This document shows, in pieces, positions 53,659-62,322 of a DNA stretch of 64,000 bases. The notes below the pieces were generated by a model, which was not told the DNA's origin, made no database searches, and saw only the letters and a program-made list of their open reading frames with translations. The translations under genes and the position numbers were made by a program. The stretch is from Paracoccus laeviglucosivorans. GTDB taxonomy: Bacteria; Pseudomonadota; Alphaproteobacteria; Rhodobacterales; Rhodobacteraceae. Position 1 is the stretch's first letter, and each line of letters begins with the position of its first letter. The stretch is from assembly GCF_900182695.1 (NCBI RefSeq), contig NZ_FXTK01000004.1, positions 62,001-126,000 of the forward strand, in the 5' to 3' direction.

Positions 53659-54701
53659 CCGAAAGCGCCATCCCCGTTGGCCGCGCAAGCCGGCGCCTGC
53701 TGATCCCCCGCGTCGCGATGGGTCTGGGTCTGCTGCTTGCTGCGGTTCTGGCTGGGGTGGTGATCGGTGAAACGCCGCTGCCGCCGGGACAGGTCGCGAA
53801 TGTGCTGGCGCATAAGCTGTTCGGGGCCAGCCTGCTGGTCGATCCGATCGACGCGGGCATCATCTGGAACTATCGCCTGCCGCGCACGCTGGTTGCAGCG
53901 GGCTGCGGCACGGCGCTGGCCCTTTCGGGGCTGGTGCTGCAGACGCTGGTCAGGAACGCGCTGGCCGATCCGTATCTGCTGGGCGTGTCGGCGGGTGCCT
54001 CGACCGGGGCGGTTGCCGTGACCATCATGGGGCTGGGCGCAGGTGCGATCGGCATTTCCGCAGGTGCCTTCATGGGGGCCGCGATGGCATTCGGGCTGGT
54101 CGCGACGCTGGCACGCGCGGCGGGCGGCGGTTCGGCGCAGCTGGTTCTGGCAGGCATCGCCGGGTCGCAACTGTTCAACGCGCTGACCAGCTTTTTCATC
54201 GCGAAATCCGCCAATGCCGAACAGGCCCGCGGGATCATGTTCTGGCTTTTGGGCAACCTGTCGGGCGTGCGCTGGCCGGACGTGACGCTGGCGCTGCCTG
54301 CGGCCTGCATGGGGCTGGTGGCATGCCTTTGGCACGCACGGTCCATGGATGCCTTCAGCTTTGGCGCGGCATCGGCGGCATCGCTGGGCGTCTCGGTCAG
54401 GCGGGTGACGCTGGTGCTGCTGGGTGCGGTGACGCTGATGACGGCCATCATGGTCAGCCTTGTCGGAGCCATCGGCTTTGTCGGGCTGGTTGTGCCCCAT
54501 GCCATGCGCTTTATCGCAGGCACGCGGCATCGGGCGCTGATCCCTGCGACGGCGCTGGCGGGCGCGGTGTTCATGATCGCCGCCGACATCACATCGCGCA
54601 TGATGATCCCCGGACAGGTCGTGCCCATCGGCGTGGTGACCGCACTGGTCGGCGCACCGGGCTTTGCGCTGATCATGATCCGCAACCGGGGCCGCAGATG
54701 A
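53655..54701 (+). CDS. btuC: FecCD-family ABC permease (corrinoid-type importer)
   Basis: 348 residues coupled by ATGA to the binding-protein gene. The family motif is RLPRTLVAAGCGTALALSGLVLQTLVRNALADPYLLGVSAGAS, with PxxLGVSxGA. About ten helices follow, ending GIIVTALVGAPGFALIMIRNRG-like (VVPIGVVTALVGAPGFALIMIRNRGRR), which matches the cytoplasmic coupling region. It forms a homodimer with two ATPase subunits. Its end overlaps the ATPase start. Confidence 0.93.
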   Translation: MTESAIPVGRASRRLLIPRVAMGLGLLLAAVLAGVVIGETPLPPGQVANVLAHKLFGASLLVDPIDAGIIWNYRLPRTLVAAGCGTALALSGLVLQTLVRNALADPYLLGVSAGASTGAVAVTIMGLGAGAIGISAGAFMGAAMAFGLVATLARAAGGGSAQLVLAGIAGSQLFNALTSFFIAKSANAEQARGIMFWLLGNLSGVRWPDVTLALPAACMGLVACLWHARSMDAFSFGAASAASLGVSVRRVTLVLLGAVTLMTAIMVSLVGAIGFVGLVVPHAMRFIAGTRHRALIPATALAGAVFMIAADITSRMMIPGQVVPIGVVTALVGAPGFALIMIRNRGRR

Positions 54702-55471
54702 AGCTACGGGCCGAAAACCTGTCCCTGACCGCGCAGGGCCGTGCCATTCTGGACGGCGTGTCGCTGGACATCCCCACAGGCGTCAGCTTCGGCCTGATCG
54801 GGCCGAACGGTTCGGGCAAATCGACGCTGCTGCGCCTGCTGGCCGGGCTTGAGCCGCGCGCACAGGGCCATGTCATGCTGGACGATACCCGCCTGCGCGA
54901 TCTGCCCCGCCGCGAGATCGCGCGCCGCATCGCGCTGGTCGAACAGCAGGCCGATACCGGAGACGCCCTTTCCGCGCGCGAGGTGGTTGAGCTGGGCCGC
55001 ACGCCCTGGCTGGCTGCCCTGCAGCCCTTTGGGCCCGAAGATCACCACATCGTCGATCAGACGCTGGCCGCCGTCGGCATGACCGAACTGGCCGCGCGGC
55101 ACTGGTCCACCCTGTCGGGAGGCGAGCGCCAGCGCCTGCAAATCGCCCGCGCCCTTGCACAGCGCCCGCAAGTGCTGCTGCTGGACGAACCGACGAACCA
55201 TCTGGACATCCACCATCAGCTTGCCCTGCTGCGGCTGGTGTCGCGCCTGCAGGTCACGGTCGTCATGGCCCTGCACGATCTGAATCAGGCGCTGGAATGC
55301 GACCTTCTGGGTGTCATGTCGGGCGGCAGGCTGATCGCCTGCGGCCCCCCCGCAACCGTGCTGACGCCCGAGCGTCTGCGCCAGATTTTCCGCATCCGCA
55401 GCACTTCGCTGCGCGACCCCAGTGACGATGCGCAGATCCTGCGTTTCCACTGCCTTGAGGATGAAAGATGA
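54698..55471 (+). CDS. btuD: ABC transporter ATP-binding protein (corrinoid-type importer)
   Basis: 257 residues from the ATG at 54698 (ATGA overlap). Walker A is GPNGSGKSTLLRLLAG, signature LSGGERQRLQIARAL, Walker B VLLLDEPTNHLDI. It has the length and the closing switch (VVMALHDLNQALE) of FhuC/BtuD-type ATPases. The stop overlaps the pseudoazurin start as ATGA (55468). With the two preceding genes it makes a complete importer. Confidence 0.95.
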   Translation: MKLRAENLSLTAQGRAILDGVSLDIPTGVSFGLIGPNGSGKSTLLRLLAGLEPRAQGHVMLDDTRLRDLPRREIARRIALVEQQADTGDALSAREVVELGRTPWLAALQPFGPEDHHIVDQTLAAVGMTELAARHWSTLSGGERQRLQIARALAQRPQVLLLDEPTNHLDIHHQLALLRLVSRLQVTVVMALHDLNQALECDLLGVMSGGRLIACGPPATVLTPERLRQIFRIRSTSLRDPSDDAQILRFHCLEDER

Positions 55472-55884
55472 AAGCCTTTGCCCTGCCCCTGCTGCTTCTG
55501 ACCGCACTACCCGCATGGGCCGAAACGCATGAGGTGCATATGCTGAACCGGGGCGAAACCGGCCCCATGGTCTACGAACCCGCCTATCTGAACATCGCAC
55601 CGGGCGACACCGTGCGCTTTTTGCCGACCCAGCCCAGCCACAATGCCGCGACCATCGACGGCATGACCCCCGAAGGGGCCGAGCCCTTCCGCTCGCGCAT
55701 CAACGAACCGTTCGAGGTGACGCTGACCGCGCCCGGAACCTATGGAATCAAATGCTCGCCCCATTTCGCCATGGGTATGGTCATGCTGATCCAGGTCGGC
55801 GCACCGGGCGAAATCAGCCTGCCCGACGATCTGCCCAAGCGCGCCCGCGACCGGATGGAAAAGATCGTGGCGGAACGGGGCTGA
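55468..55884 (+). CDS. Pseudoazurin (periplasmic type I copper protein)
   Basis: 138 residues with a signal peptide MKAFALPLLLLTALPAWA cleaved before ETHEVHML. The type I copper ligands appear as His in QPSHNAATIDGM, Cys in YGIKCSPHFAMGMVML, His two after it, and Met four after that. It closely follows pseudoazurins that carry electrons to nitrite and nitrous oxide reductases. It is coupled by ATGA to the importer ATPase, so it is made with the corrinoid system, which is unusual. The other reading, another cupredoxin, is less likely given the C-terminal helices. Confidence 0.92.
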   Translation: MKAFALPLLLLTALPAWAETHEVHMLNRGETGPMVYEPAYLNIAPGDTVRFLPTQPSHNAATIDGMTPEGAEPFRSRINEPFEVTLTAPGTYGIKCSPHFAMGMVMLIQVGAPGEISLPDDLPKRARDRMEKIVAERG

Positions 55885-55912
55885 TCCCCGGCCCGCCACG
55901 GATCGAACAGGA

Positions 55913-57658
55913 TCAAAAGATGAAATCCGACAGGCCGATTTCGGATCGGTCGGTATCGGCCAGCCGGATCGTGGCGTTGGGGCCAAGCGTCAGGATAGTG
56001 TCGCCGCCTACCTCGCGTGCATTGGCGATGACCGAACGGACCTGTGCATAGCTCATGTCCACGATCTGGAACCGATCCAGCCCGTTTTCGAAATCGGTGA
56101 TCAGATCGGCCCCGGTCGTGCGGCTGAAGATGAATACATCTGCACCCTGTCCGCCCGTCAAAGTATCCGCGCCGCCATTGCCCATCAGCACATCCCCGCC
56201 AATGTCGCCGAACAGGCGGTCATTGCCGTTATGCCCCTCAAGCGTGTCGCGCCCGACGCCGCCGCGCAACGTATCGTTGCCAAGCCCGCCGTTCAGACGA
56301 TCATTGCCGCGATTGCCCCAGATCGCGTCGTTGCCACCTTGACCCTCGATCCGGTCATGCACGAAACTGCCCATGACGCTGTTGTTGCCCGCCCCAAGGC
56401 GCTGAACCGGCAAAACGTAATCGCGCTGTACGATCAGCACGTCTTCGTCATCGTCATAGTTGATCTCGGACGAGAAGGTCGAAACGATCTGGCCCCAGAT
56501 GTTGATGATCGTGTTGCCACCGCCCATCTCGTAATAAGGCGCGCCTTCGCTGATCATGAATGAGGCGGTGATCGCCTGCCCCGCGGCGTTGAAGACGCGG
56601 CCCAGCAATTGCCCACCGTCAAAGATGTCGTCGATCGCATCGGGGATCTGGTTGAAATAGGTGACCAGCGTGCGCCCGCCGCCCAGATCGACTATATCCT
56701 GCATGTACTGATCGCCCGCGCGCCGGTCCGAGTTCACCATCACCGCTTGCGTCTGCCCGGCGGCAAATCGGTCCAGCAGGCGGAAATACACGTCGCCGTC
56801 CAGGCTGTCGGGCTGATCGCGGTTCCAGCCAAGCGCGAAGCCGCCGACGTTGCGTGCGACGATATGGCCATTCGTCTGGTCCAGACCCAGGGTTTCCTGC
56901 GGATGATAGGTCACCGGCGCCACGTTGCGCGCCGGACCGATCGCCACGCCGTCATTGCGGAAAAGCCGCGTCCAGACCGCGTAACCGATCAAGCCGTCGG
57001 CCTGATGGGTTTCCTGGTGCCAGGCGATGGCATAGGTGCCGTTGACCTGCGCCGCGACACTGGGATCGATATAGCCCGCGCCGGTGATGCTGTTGACAAA
57101 GGTTTCCGCGTCGTCGACCAGACGCACCGCAGGCCCGACCTGCTGTCCCGCAGCGGTATGGCGATAAGCCAGAATGTCGTAATCGCCGGCGCCTTCGTAT
57201 CGGGCCACCAGCGTCAGCGCCTGCCCATTCGACAGCGTCACCATCTGCGCGACGTAATGGTCATCTTGCGTGTTGGGCGTGATCTGGATGGCGGGACCGC
57301 GCGTGGTGCCATCGGCATTGTAAAAGCGGATATATGTATCATACCAAGCATCGTCCGTGCCGTTGATCGCGGACGGCCCCTTGCTTTCGAAGGCCACCGC
57401 CCAGCCGCCATTCGCGAAGGCGGTGCCTTTAGGGTTGTGCTGGATATCCTCGGTCAGCGTATTGATGCGTGCATCGGTGGGCGAAACCGCCCCCATATCG
57501 CCGCGCCAGATCCGGCCATAGACCCCATAGGTTCCGCCGACGCCGGGATCGGGATAGAGGTCGGACCAGACGCCCAAAATATCCCCTCCCCGAAGCTGGA
57601 TCAGATAGGGATCGACTTGCTGGCTATTGCGGTTCGCGGAAAGATAGTAGGTGGGCAT
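55913..57658 (-). CDS. RTX (hemolysin-type calcium-binding repeat) secreted protein
   Basis: 581 residues from the ATG at 57656-57658, where the protein-like sequence starts; the frame opens at 57772. Residues 1-410 form a beta-rich body of repeated units with motifs such as GGWAVAFESKGPSA, GTYAIAWHQETH and GRTLVTYFNQIPD. Residues about 430-520 hold RTX nonapeptides: GGNDAIWGNRGNDRLNGGLG, NDTLRGGVGRDTLEGHNGND, and DVLMGNGGADTLTGGQGADVF, which bind calcium. The end carries a type I secretion signal-like IRLADTDRSEIGLSDFIF. No T1SS genes are adjacent. Function is unknown. Confidence 0.9.
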   Translation of the reverse strand: MPTYYLSANRNSQQVDPYLIQLRGGDILGVWSDLYPDPGVGGTYGVYGRIWRGDMGAVSPTDARINTLTEDIQHNPKGTAFANGGWAVAFESKGPSAINGTDDAWYDTYIRFYNADGTTRGPAIQITPNTQDDHYVAQMVTLSNGQALTLVARYEGAGDYDILAYRHTAAGQQVGPAVRLVDDAETFVNSITGAGYIDPSVAAQVNGTYAIAWHQETHQADGLIGYAVWTRLFRNDGVAIGPARNVAPVTYHPQETLGLDQTNGHIVARNVGGFALGWNRDQPDSLDGDVYFRLLDRFAAGQTQAVMVNSDRRAGDQYMQDIVDLGGGRTLVTYFNQIPDAIDDIFDGGQLLGRVFNAAGQAITASFMISEGAPYYEMGGGNTIINIWGQIVSTFSSEINYDDDEDVLIVQRDYVLPVQRLGAGNNSVMGSFVHDRIEGQGGNDAIWGNRGNDRLNGGLGNDTLRGGVGRDTLEGHNGNDRLFGDIGGDVLMGNGGADTLTGGQGADVFIFSRTTGADLITDFENGLDRFQIVDMSYAQVRSVIANAREVGGDTILTLGPNATIRLADTDRSEIGLSDFIF

Positions 57659-58137
57659 CGGGCAGGCACCTTTGCAACTTATTTTCCTGCCTGCGATCCT
57701 AAAAGGGAATCGCAAGTCGAGGCAATTCAGCGGAGGTGGCGCCCCAATTGCACCGCGCGACCTGCATGCCACCGCAATTCGCTGACCGCACAGTCAAACC
57801 CTTAGGAAATATAAGAAATATGGGCGTCTGATCGTCCGGCCGCCGATCCGCGAAGTTCCGCCCATGCGCCATTTCCCGATATGCGCGATCAACTTCCGCA
57901 TCATCCGCTGAACATCACGCTGCGCTAAGGTTGATGTTCGACCCACACGGCAGATACCGCCTGCAACCCGTTGCAGCGCAAGACCTTAGCGCACCAAACG
58001 TTCGGAAATGCGTTCTGCACCAAGGGGAATAACGGGCGCCGTGAGGGCAAATAGAACCTGTATGGAAGGAAATTTTCCCTTGACCCTTCCGGTTCACGGT
58101 TCATCATACACGGGGCACCCAGCTTATGAGGCCAGGT
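57659..58137. other. Noncoding region between the RTX gene and the molybdenum hydroxylase operon
   Basis: 479 bases, of which 57773-57925 hold no feature I can support. The right part carries the probable promoter at 58080-58109. The reading frame of the RTX gene extends to 57772 and is probably upstream sequence. The long minus-strand frame starting within the operon is antisense. Confidence 0.4.
58080..58109 (+). promoter_or_regulatory. Probable promoter of the iorA operon
   Basis: TTGACC at 58080-58085 followed after 17 or 18 bases by ATCATA or TCATAC. The iorA start is 29 bases further. Confidence 0.4.
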
Positions 58138-58596
58138 ATGACAGCTTTCACCGTAAATGGTCGGGACTACGATCTCGACATAGATCCCGAAACCCCGCTG
58201 CTTTGGGTGCTGCGCGATGAGCTGCGGCTGACCGGCACCAAGTTCGGCTGCGGCATCGCGCAATGCGGGGCCTGCACCGTCATGCTGGACGGAATGCCCC
58301 GCCGGTCCTGCGTCACGCCCATCGGCATGATCGAAGGCAGCGAGATCACCACGATCGAGGGCATGGAAGGCCCCGAGATCGCCGCCGTCCAATCCGCATG
58401 GACTGCCATCGACGTGCCGCAGTGCGGCTGGTGCCAGTCGGGCCAGATCATGTCCGCGACAGCGCTGTTGCAGCAGGTGCCCAAGCCCTCGGACGAAGAC
58501 ATCAACAACGCCATGGCCGGGAATGTCTGCCGCTGCGCGACCTATGTGCGCATCCGTCAGGCGATCCACGATGCCGCCAAGACGCTGGAGGGCTAG
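58138..58596 (+). CDS. iorA: [2Fe-2S] subunit of an isoquinoline-1-oxidoreductase-like enzyme
   Basis: 152 residues from the ATG at 58138; GAGG is six bases before. It has two [2Fe-2S] sites: [15 protein letters not shown] (plant ferredoxin type), and [10 protein letters not shown] with [14 protein letters not shown] in the helical domain. This is the small electron-transfer subunit of molybdenum hydroxylases. It begins an operon with a large molybdopterin subunit, a cytochrome c and an XdhC-like protein. Confidence 0.93.
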   Translation: MTAFTVNGRDYDLDIDPETPLLWVLRDELRLTGTKFGCGIAQCGACTVMLDGMPRRSCVTPIGMIEGSEITTIEGMEGPEIAAVQSAWTAIDVPQCGWCQSGQIMSATALLQQVPKPSDEDINNAMAGNVCRCATYVRIRQAIHDAAKTLEG

Positions 58597-58599
58597 GCC

Positions 58600-60741
58600 A
58601 TGAGCGTGCAGACAACCCGCCGCGGTTTCCTGGCAGGCGGCGCGGGGCTGATGCTGGCCCTGACCCTGCCCCTGGACCGCGCCCGTGCGCAGGCCGTGAT
58701 CAGCGGCCCCTTTGCCCCGAATGCTTTCATCCGCATCGGCACCGACGATCTGGTGACGGTGATGATCAAGCATATCGAGATGGGTCAGGGCCCCTATACC
58801 GGCCTTGCCACGCTGGTGGCCGAGGAACTGGACGCTGACTGGTCGCAGATGCGGGCCGAAGGCGCGCCCGCCGATGACAAGCTTTACGCCAACCTTGCCT
58901 TCGGGGCGCAGGGCACCGGCGGCTCGACCGCGATGGCCAACAGCTTCATGCAGATGCGCAAGGCGGGCGCTGCCGCCCGCGCCATGCTGGTCGGTGCCGC
59001 CGCCGCCGAATGGGGCGTCCCGGCCGAAGAAATCACCGTGAAGGCGGGGGTCGTCGCGCATGCGGCATCGGGCAAAAGCTCGGGCTTCGGGGCGCTTTCT
59101 GCCGCAGCCGCAAGCCAGCCGGTCCCCGAGGATCCGCCGGTCAAGTCCGCCGCCGACTTCGTGCTGATCGGCAAGGACCGCCCCAAGCTGGACACCGTGG
59201 CCAAGACCAACGGCACGGCGCAATTCACCATGGATGTCTATCGCGACGGCATGCTGACCGTGGTGGTGGCACATCCGCCCAAATTCGGCGCGACCGTCAC
59301 AAGCTTTGACGACAAGGCCGCGCTGGCCGTCAAGGGCGTCGAGATGGTGCGGCAGATCAGTTCGGGCGTGGCGGTCTATGCGACCAACACCTATGCCGCG
59401 CTGAAGGGTCGCGACGCGCTGGCCGTCCAATGGGATGACAGCGCCGCCGAAACCCGCGGCAGCGCCGAGATGTTTGACGCATATGTGAAAGCCGCGACCG
59501 AAGGCGGCATCACCGTCGAAGAACAGGGCGACATGCCCGACATGGCCGGTGCGGCCAAAGTGCTGGAAGCCGAATACCGCTTCCCCTATCTGGCCCATGC
59601 CCCGATGGAGCCGCTGGATGCGGTGATCGAGGTCAAGGATGGCCGGGCCGAAATGTGGTTCGGCAGCCAGTTCCCCACCTTCGACAAACCCACCGTCGCC
59701 AAGGCGCTTGGCATCGCGCCCGAAAACGTGGCGATCAATGTGCTGCTTGCGGGCGGGTCTTTCGGGCGGCGCGCCCAAGGCTCGGCCCATCTGGCCGCCG
59801 AGGCGGGCGAAGTCGCCAAGGCCGCCGGTCGCGACGGCGCCTTCAAGCTGGTCTGGACGCGCGAGGATGATCTGAAAGGCGGCTATTACCGCCCCATGAC
59901 CGTCCACAAGTTCCGCGCCGGGATCGACGCCGATGGCAAGATCATCGGCTGGGAAAACACCGTCGCCAACCAGTCGATCATGATGGGCACGCCGATGGAG
60001 GCGATGCTGAAAGGCGGGCCCGACAACACTTCGTATGAGGGCTCGACGAACCTGCCCTATCAGTTCGGCGCGCGCCGCATCGGTTGGGCGCGGATGGAAA
60101 GCCCGGTCAGCGTCCTTTGGTGGCGCTCGGTCGGGCATACACACACCGCCTATGCGGTCGAAACCTTTCTGGACGAGGTGCTGGAGGCTGCGGGCAAGGA
60201 TCCCGTGCAGGGCCGGCTGGACCTGCTGCCGCCAGATGCCACGCGCGAACGCGGGGTGATCGAAAAGGTCGCGGAAATCTCGGGCTGGGCCGGGCCGGTG
60301 CGCGACGGCAAGGGCTATGGCATCGCTTATACCAAAAGCTTCAACACCTATGTCGCCGAGGTGGTCGAGGTCGAGGATCGCGGCGGCGTGCCGCATGTCA
60401 CCCGCGTCTGGTGCGCCGTCGATTGCGGCATCGCCGTGAACCCCAACGTGATCCGCGCCCAGATGGAGGGCGGCATCGGCTACGCACTTGGCACGGCGCT
60501 GCACAACCACATCACCTTTGCACCGGGCGGCGAGGTCGAGCAGTCGAATTTCCACGACTACCCGATGCTGCGCATCCATGAAATGCCCGCGGTCGAGGTG
60601 GCGATCATCGCCTCGGATGCCGACCCGACCGGGGTTGGCGAACCCGGCGTGCCACCCCTTGCACCCGCCATGGCCAACGCATGGCGGGCGGTCAGCGGCG
60701 CGCGCCAGTATCAACTGCCCTTTGGCGGAGCGATTTCATGA
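58600..60741 (+). CDS. iorB: Molybdopterin-binding large subunit (isoquinoline-1-oxidoreductase beta-like)
   Basis: 713 residues starting three bases after iorA. A twin-arginine signal [26 protein letters not shown] at the start points to export by Tat as a folded cofactor enzyme. The Mo-cofactor domain shows [94 protein letters not shown] and the [18 protein letters not shown] closing motif with the active Glu. It hydroxylates N-heterocycles or aldehydes; the substrate is unknown. Confidence 0.93.
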   Translation: MSVQTTRRGFLAGGAGLMLALTLPLDRARAQAVISGPFAPNAFIRIGTDDLVTVMIKHIEMGQGPYTGLATLVAEELDADWSQMRAEGAPADDKLYANLAFGAQGTGGSTAMANSFMQMRKAGAAARAMLVGAAAAEWGVPAEEITVKAGVVAHAASGKSSGFGALSAAAASQPVPEDPPVKSAADFVLIGKDRPKLDTVAKTNGTAQFTMDVYRDGMLTVVVAHPPKFGATVTSFDDKAALAVKGVEMVRQISSGVAVYATNTYAALKGRDALAVQWDDSAAETRGSAEMFDAYVKAATEGGITVEEQGDMPDMAGAAKVLEAEYRFPYLAHAPMEPLDAVIEVKDGRAEMWFGSQFPTFDKPTVAKALGIAPENVAINVLLAGGSFGRRAQGSAHLAAEAGEVAKAAGRDGAFKLVWTREDDLKGGYYRPMTVHKFRAGIDADGKIIGWENTVANQSIMMGTPMEAMLKGGPDNTSYEGSTNLPYQFGARRIGWARMESPVSVLWWRSVGHTHTAYAVETFLDEVLEAAGKDPVQGRLDLLPPDATRERGVIEKVAEISGWAGPVRDGKGYGIAYTKSFNTYVAEVVEVEDRGGVPHVTRVWCAVDCGIAVNPNVIRAQMEGGIGYALGTALHNHITFAPGGEVEQSNFHDYPMLRIHEMPAVEVAIIASDADPTGVGEPGVPPLAPAMANAWRAVSGARQYQLPFGGAIS

Positions 60742-61331
60742 GACGACTGACCATCGCAATTGCCGCCGCATTTCTGGCGGTGCCCGCGTTTGCGCAAGAC
60801 CTGTCCGGTCCAGACGCTTTCGCGGACATCGCCGATGAAACCGAACGCTCGGTCGCGCTATTTGACGAGATGGGCAAGGTTCTGACCCATCCGCGCTGCC
60901 TGAACTGTCACCCCGTGACGGGCGGTCCGACGCAGGGCGACGACATGCACCCGCATTCGCCCCCGGTCGTGCGCGGAGATGCCGATTTCGGTGCGCCGGG
61001 CATGAATTGCAGCACCTGCCACGGCACGGCGAACATGACGCTGACCGATGGGCATGGCAGCATTCCGGGGCATGAACCATGGTCGCTTGCCCCGGTCAGC
61101 ATGGGCTGGCAGGGCAAGTCGCTTGCAGAAATCTGCGCACAGATCAAAGACCCCGAACGCAATGGCGGCAAATCGCTGGAACAGCTTTACGAACATAACG
61201 CCCATGACGGTCTGGTCGGCTGGGGCTGGGATCCCGGTCAGGGCCGTGCACCCGCGCCGGGCAGTCAGGAAATCTTCGGCCAATTGACCCGCGCATGGAT
61301 CGACACGGGCGCGGCCTGTCCGGCGGGGTGA
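60738..61331 (+). CDS. Diheme c-type cytochrome of the molybdenum hydroxylase operon
   Basis: 197 residues in an ATGA overlap with iorB (60738). Signal peptide [19 protein letters not shown] then QDLSGPD. Two heme motifs: RCLNCHPVTGG and CSTCHGTANMTLTDGHGSIPGHEPW, so a soluble diheme cytochrome. Position suggests it accepts electrons from IorAB in the periplasm. This type accompanies IorAB-like enzymes in several Proteobacteria. It is followed by four bases and then XdhC. Confidence 0.9.
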   Translation: MRRLTIAIAAAFLAVPAFAQDLSGPDAFADIADETERSVALFDEMGKVLTHPRCLNCHPVTGGPTQGDDMHPHSPPVVRGDADFGAPGMNCSTCHGTANMTLTDGHGSIPGHEPWSLAPVSMGWQGKSLAEICAQIKDPERNGGKSLEQLYEHNAHDGLVGWGWDPGQGRAPAPGSQEIFGQLTRAWIDTGAACPAG

Positions 61332-61335
61332 CGCC

Positions 61336-62235
61336 ATGACGCGGGCCAGCTTCGATTTCCCGGTGGCGGGCGACAAGCGCCACAGCGTCACCATCTGCGA
61401 AAGCGACGTGCCGCTTGGCCCTGCGCTTGCGCGAAACGCGGCGCTGGCGGTCATCACCGGGATCGAGGGCGCATCCTATCGTCCCATCGGCGCAGTCATG
61501 GCAATCGACGCAACCGGCCACAGCTGGGGCAGCCTGTCATCGGGCTGCATCGAACGCGACGTGATCATGCACGCACAAGCCGCGCTGGCGGACAGCCAAC
61601 CCCGCCGCCTGCGCTATGGCAGGGGCTCACCCTTCATCGACCTGACCCTGCCCTGCGGCGGTGGACTGGACGTGCTGATCCTGCCCCGACCGGACCGCCG
61701 CGCACTTGGCCATGCCGCCACGGCGCTGGCCGAACGCCGCCCCGCCAGCCTGACGCTGGGCGATACCATCACCCTGCATATCCAGCCCGAACTGCGCCTG
61801 CTGGTCTTCGGCAAGGGCCCCGAGGCACCGTGCTTTGCCGCCCTGGCCACCGCCGCAGGCTACCCGACCGAACTCCACACCCCCGACAACGAAACGCGCC
61901 AAGGACTGGCCCAAGCCCATCCCATGCCCGCGCCGCGCTGGCCGACCGATCTGCGCATCGATGCCCGCACCGCCGTCACGCTATTCTTCCACGACCATGA
62001 TTGGGAACCCCCGCTTCTGGCCTACGCCCTGAAATCACCCGCGCTATATGTCGGCGCGCAAGGCAGCCTGCGCGCCCATCGCGCCCGCATAGCCGCCCTG
62101 ACCGCGATGGGACTATCGCAGGCGCAGACCGATCGCCTCGCCTCGCCCTTCGGCCTGATCCCCTCGGTCCGCGACCCGCGCAGCCTCGCCGCCTCAGTGC
62201 TGGCCCAGGTGCTAGAACGCGCGCGGCTGTCCTGA
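61336..62235 (+). CDS. XdhC-like molybdenum cofactor insertion protein
   Basis: 299 residues. The family pattern is seen as ITGIEGASYRPIGAVMAID, SSGCIERDVIMHAQAAL, DLTLPCGGGLDVLILPRPD and the Rossmann-like RLLVFGKGPEAPCFAALATAAGY plus YVGAQGSLRAHRARIAALTAMGLS. XdhC binds and delivers the molybdenum cofactor to xanthine dehydrogenase-family enzymes. Its position after iorAB and the cytochrome makes it the maturation factor for IorB. It begins four bases after the cytochrome gene. Confidence 0.9.
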   Translation: MTRASFDFPVAGDKRHSVTICESDVPLGPALARNAALAVITGIEGASYRPIGAVMAIDATGHSWGSLSSGCIERDVIMHAQAALADSQPRRLRYGRGSPFIDLTLPCGGGLDVLILPRPDRRALGHAATALAERRPASLTLGDTITLHIQPELRLLVFGKGPEAPCFAALATAAGYPTELHTPDNETRQGLAQAHPMPAPRWPTDLRIDARTAVTLFFHDHDWEPPLLAYALKSPALYVGAQGSLRAHRARIAALTAMGLSQAQTDRLASPFGLIPSVRDPRSLAASVLAQVLERARLS

Positions 62236-62262
62236 GGCGACGCGCGACGCACCCCTTCCGGC

Positions 62263-62322
62263 TTCTCGGTTCCCCAAATACCCCGGGGGTGAGGCGCGCA
62301 GCGCCGAGGGGGCAGCGCCCCC
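62263..62322 (-). repeat. Dispersed intergenic motif, copy 2, with hairpin
   Basis: 62263-62283, read on the minus strand, matches 18 of 21 bases of 4261-4281. Beyond it a GGGGGC-agc-GCCCCC hairpin spans 62308-62322 and overlaps the stop codon of the P-type ATPase, so it may also act as a terminator. The match to other copies in the genome could not be searched. Confidence 0.45.

Noticed and set aside
57925..60714. 929-residue frame on the minus strand
   Set aside because: It is antisense to the iorA/iorB genes, which have clear cofactor motifs; the translation is low-complexity His/Ala/Arg-rich with no domain.
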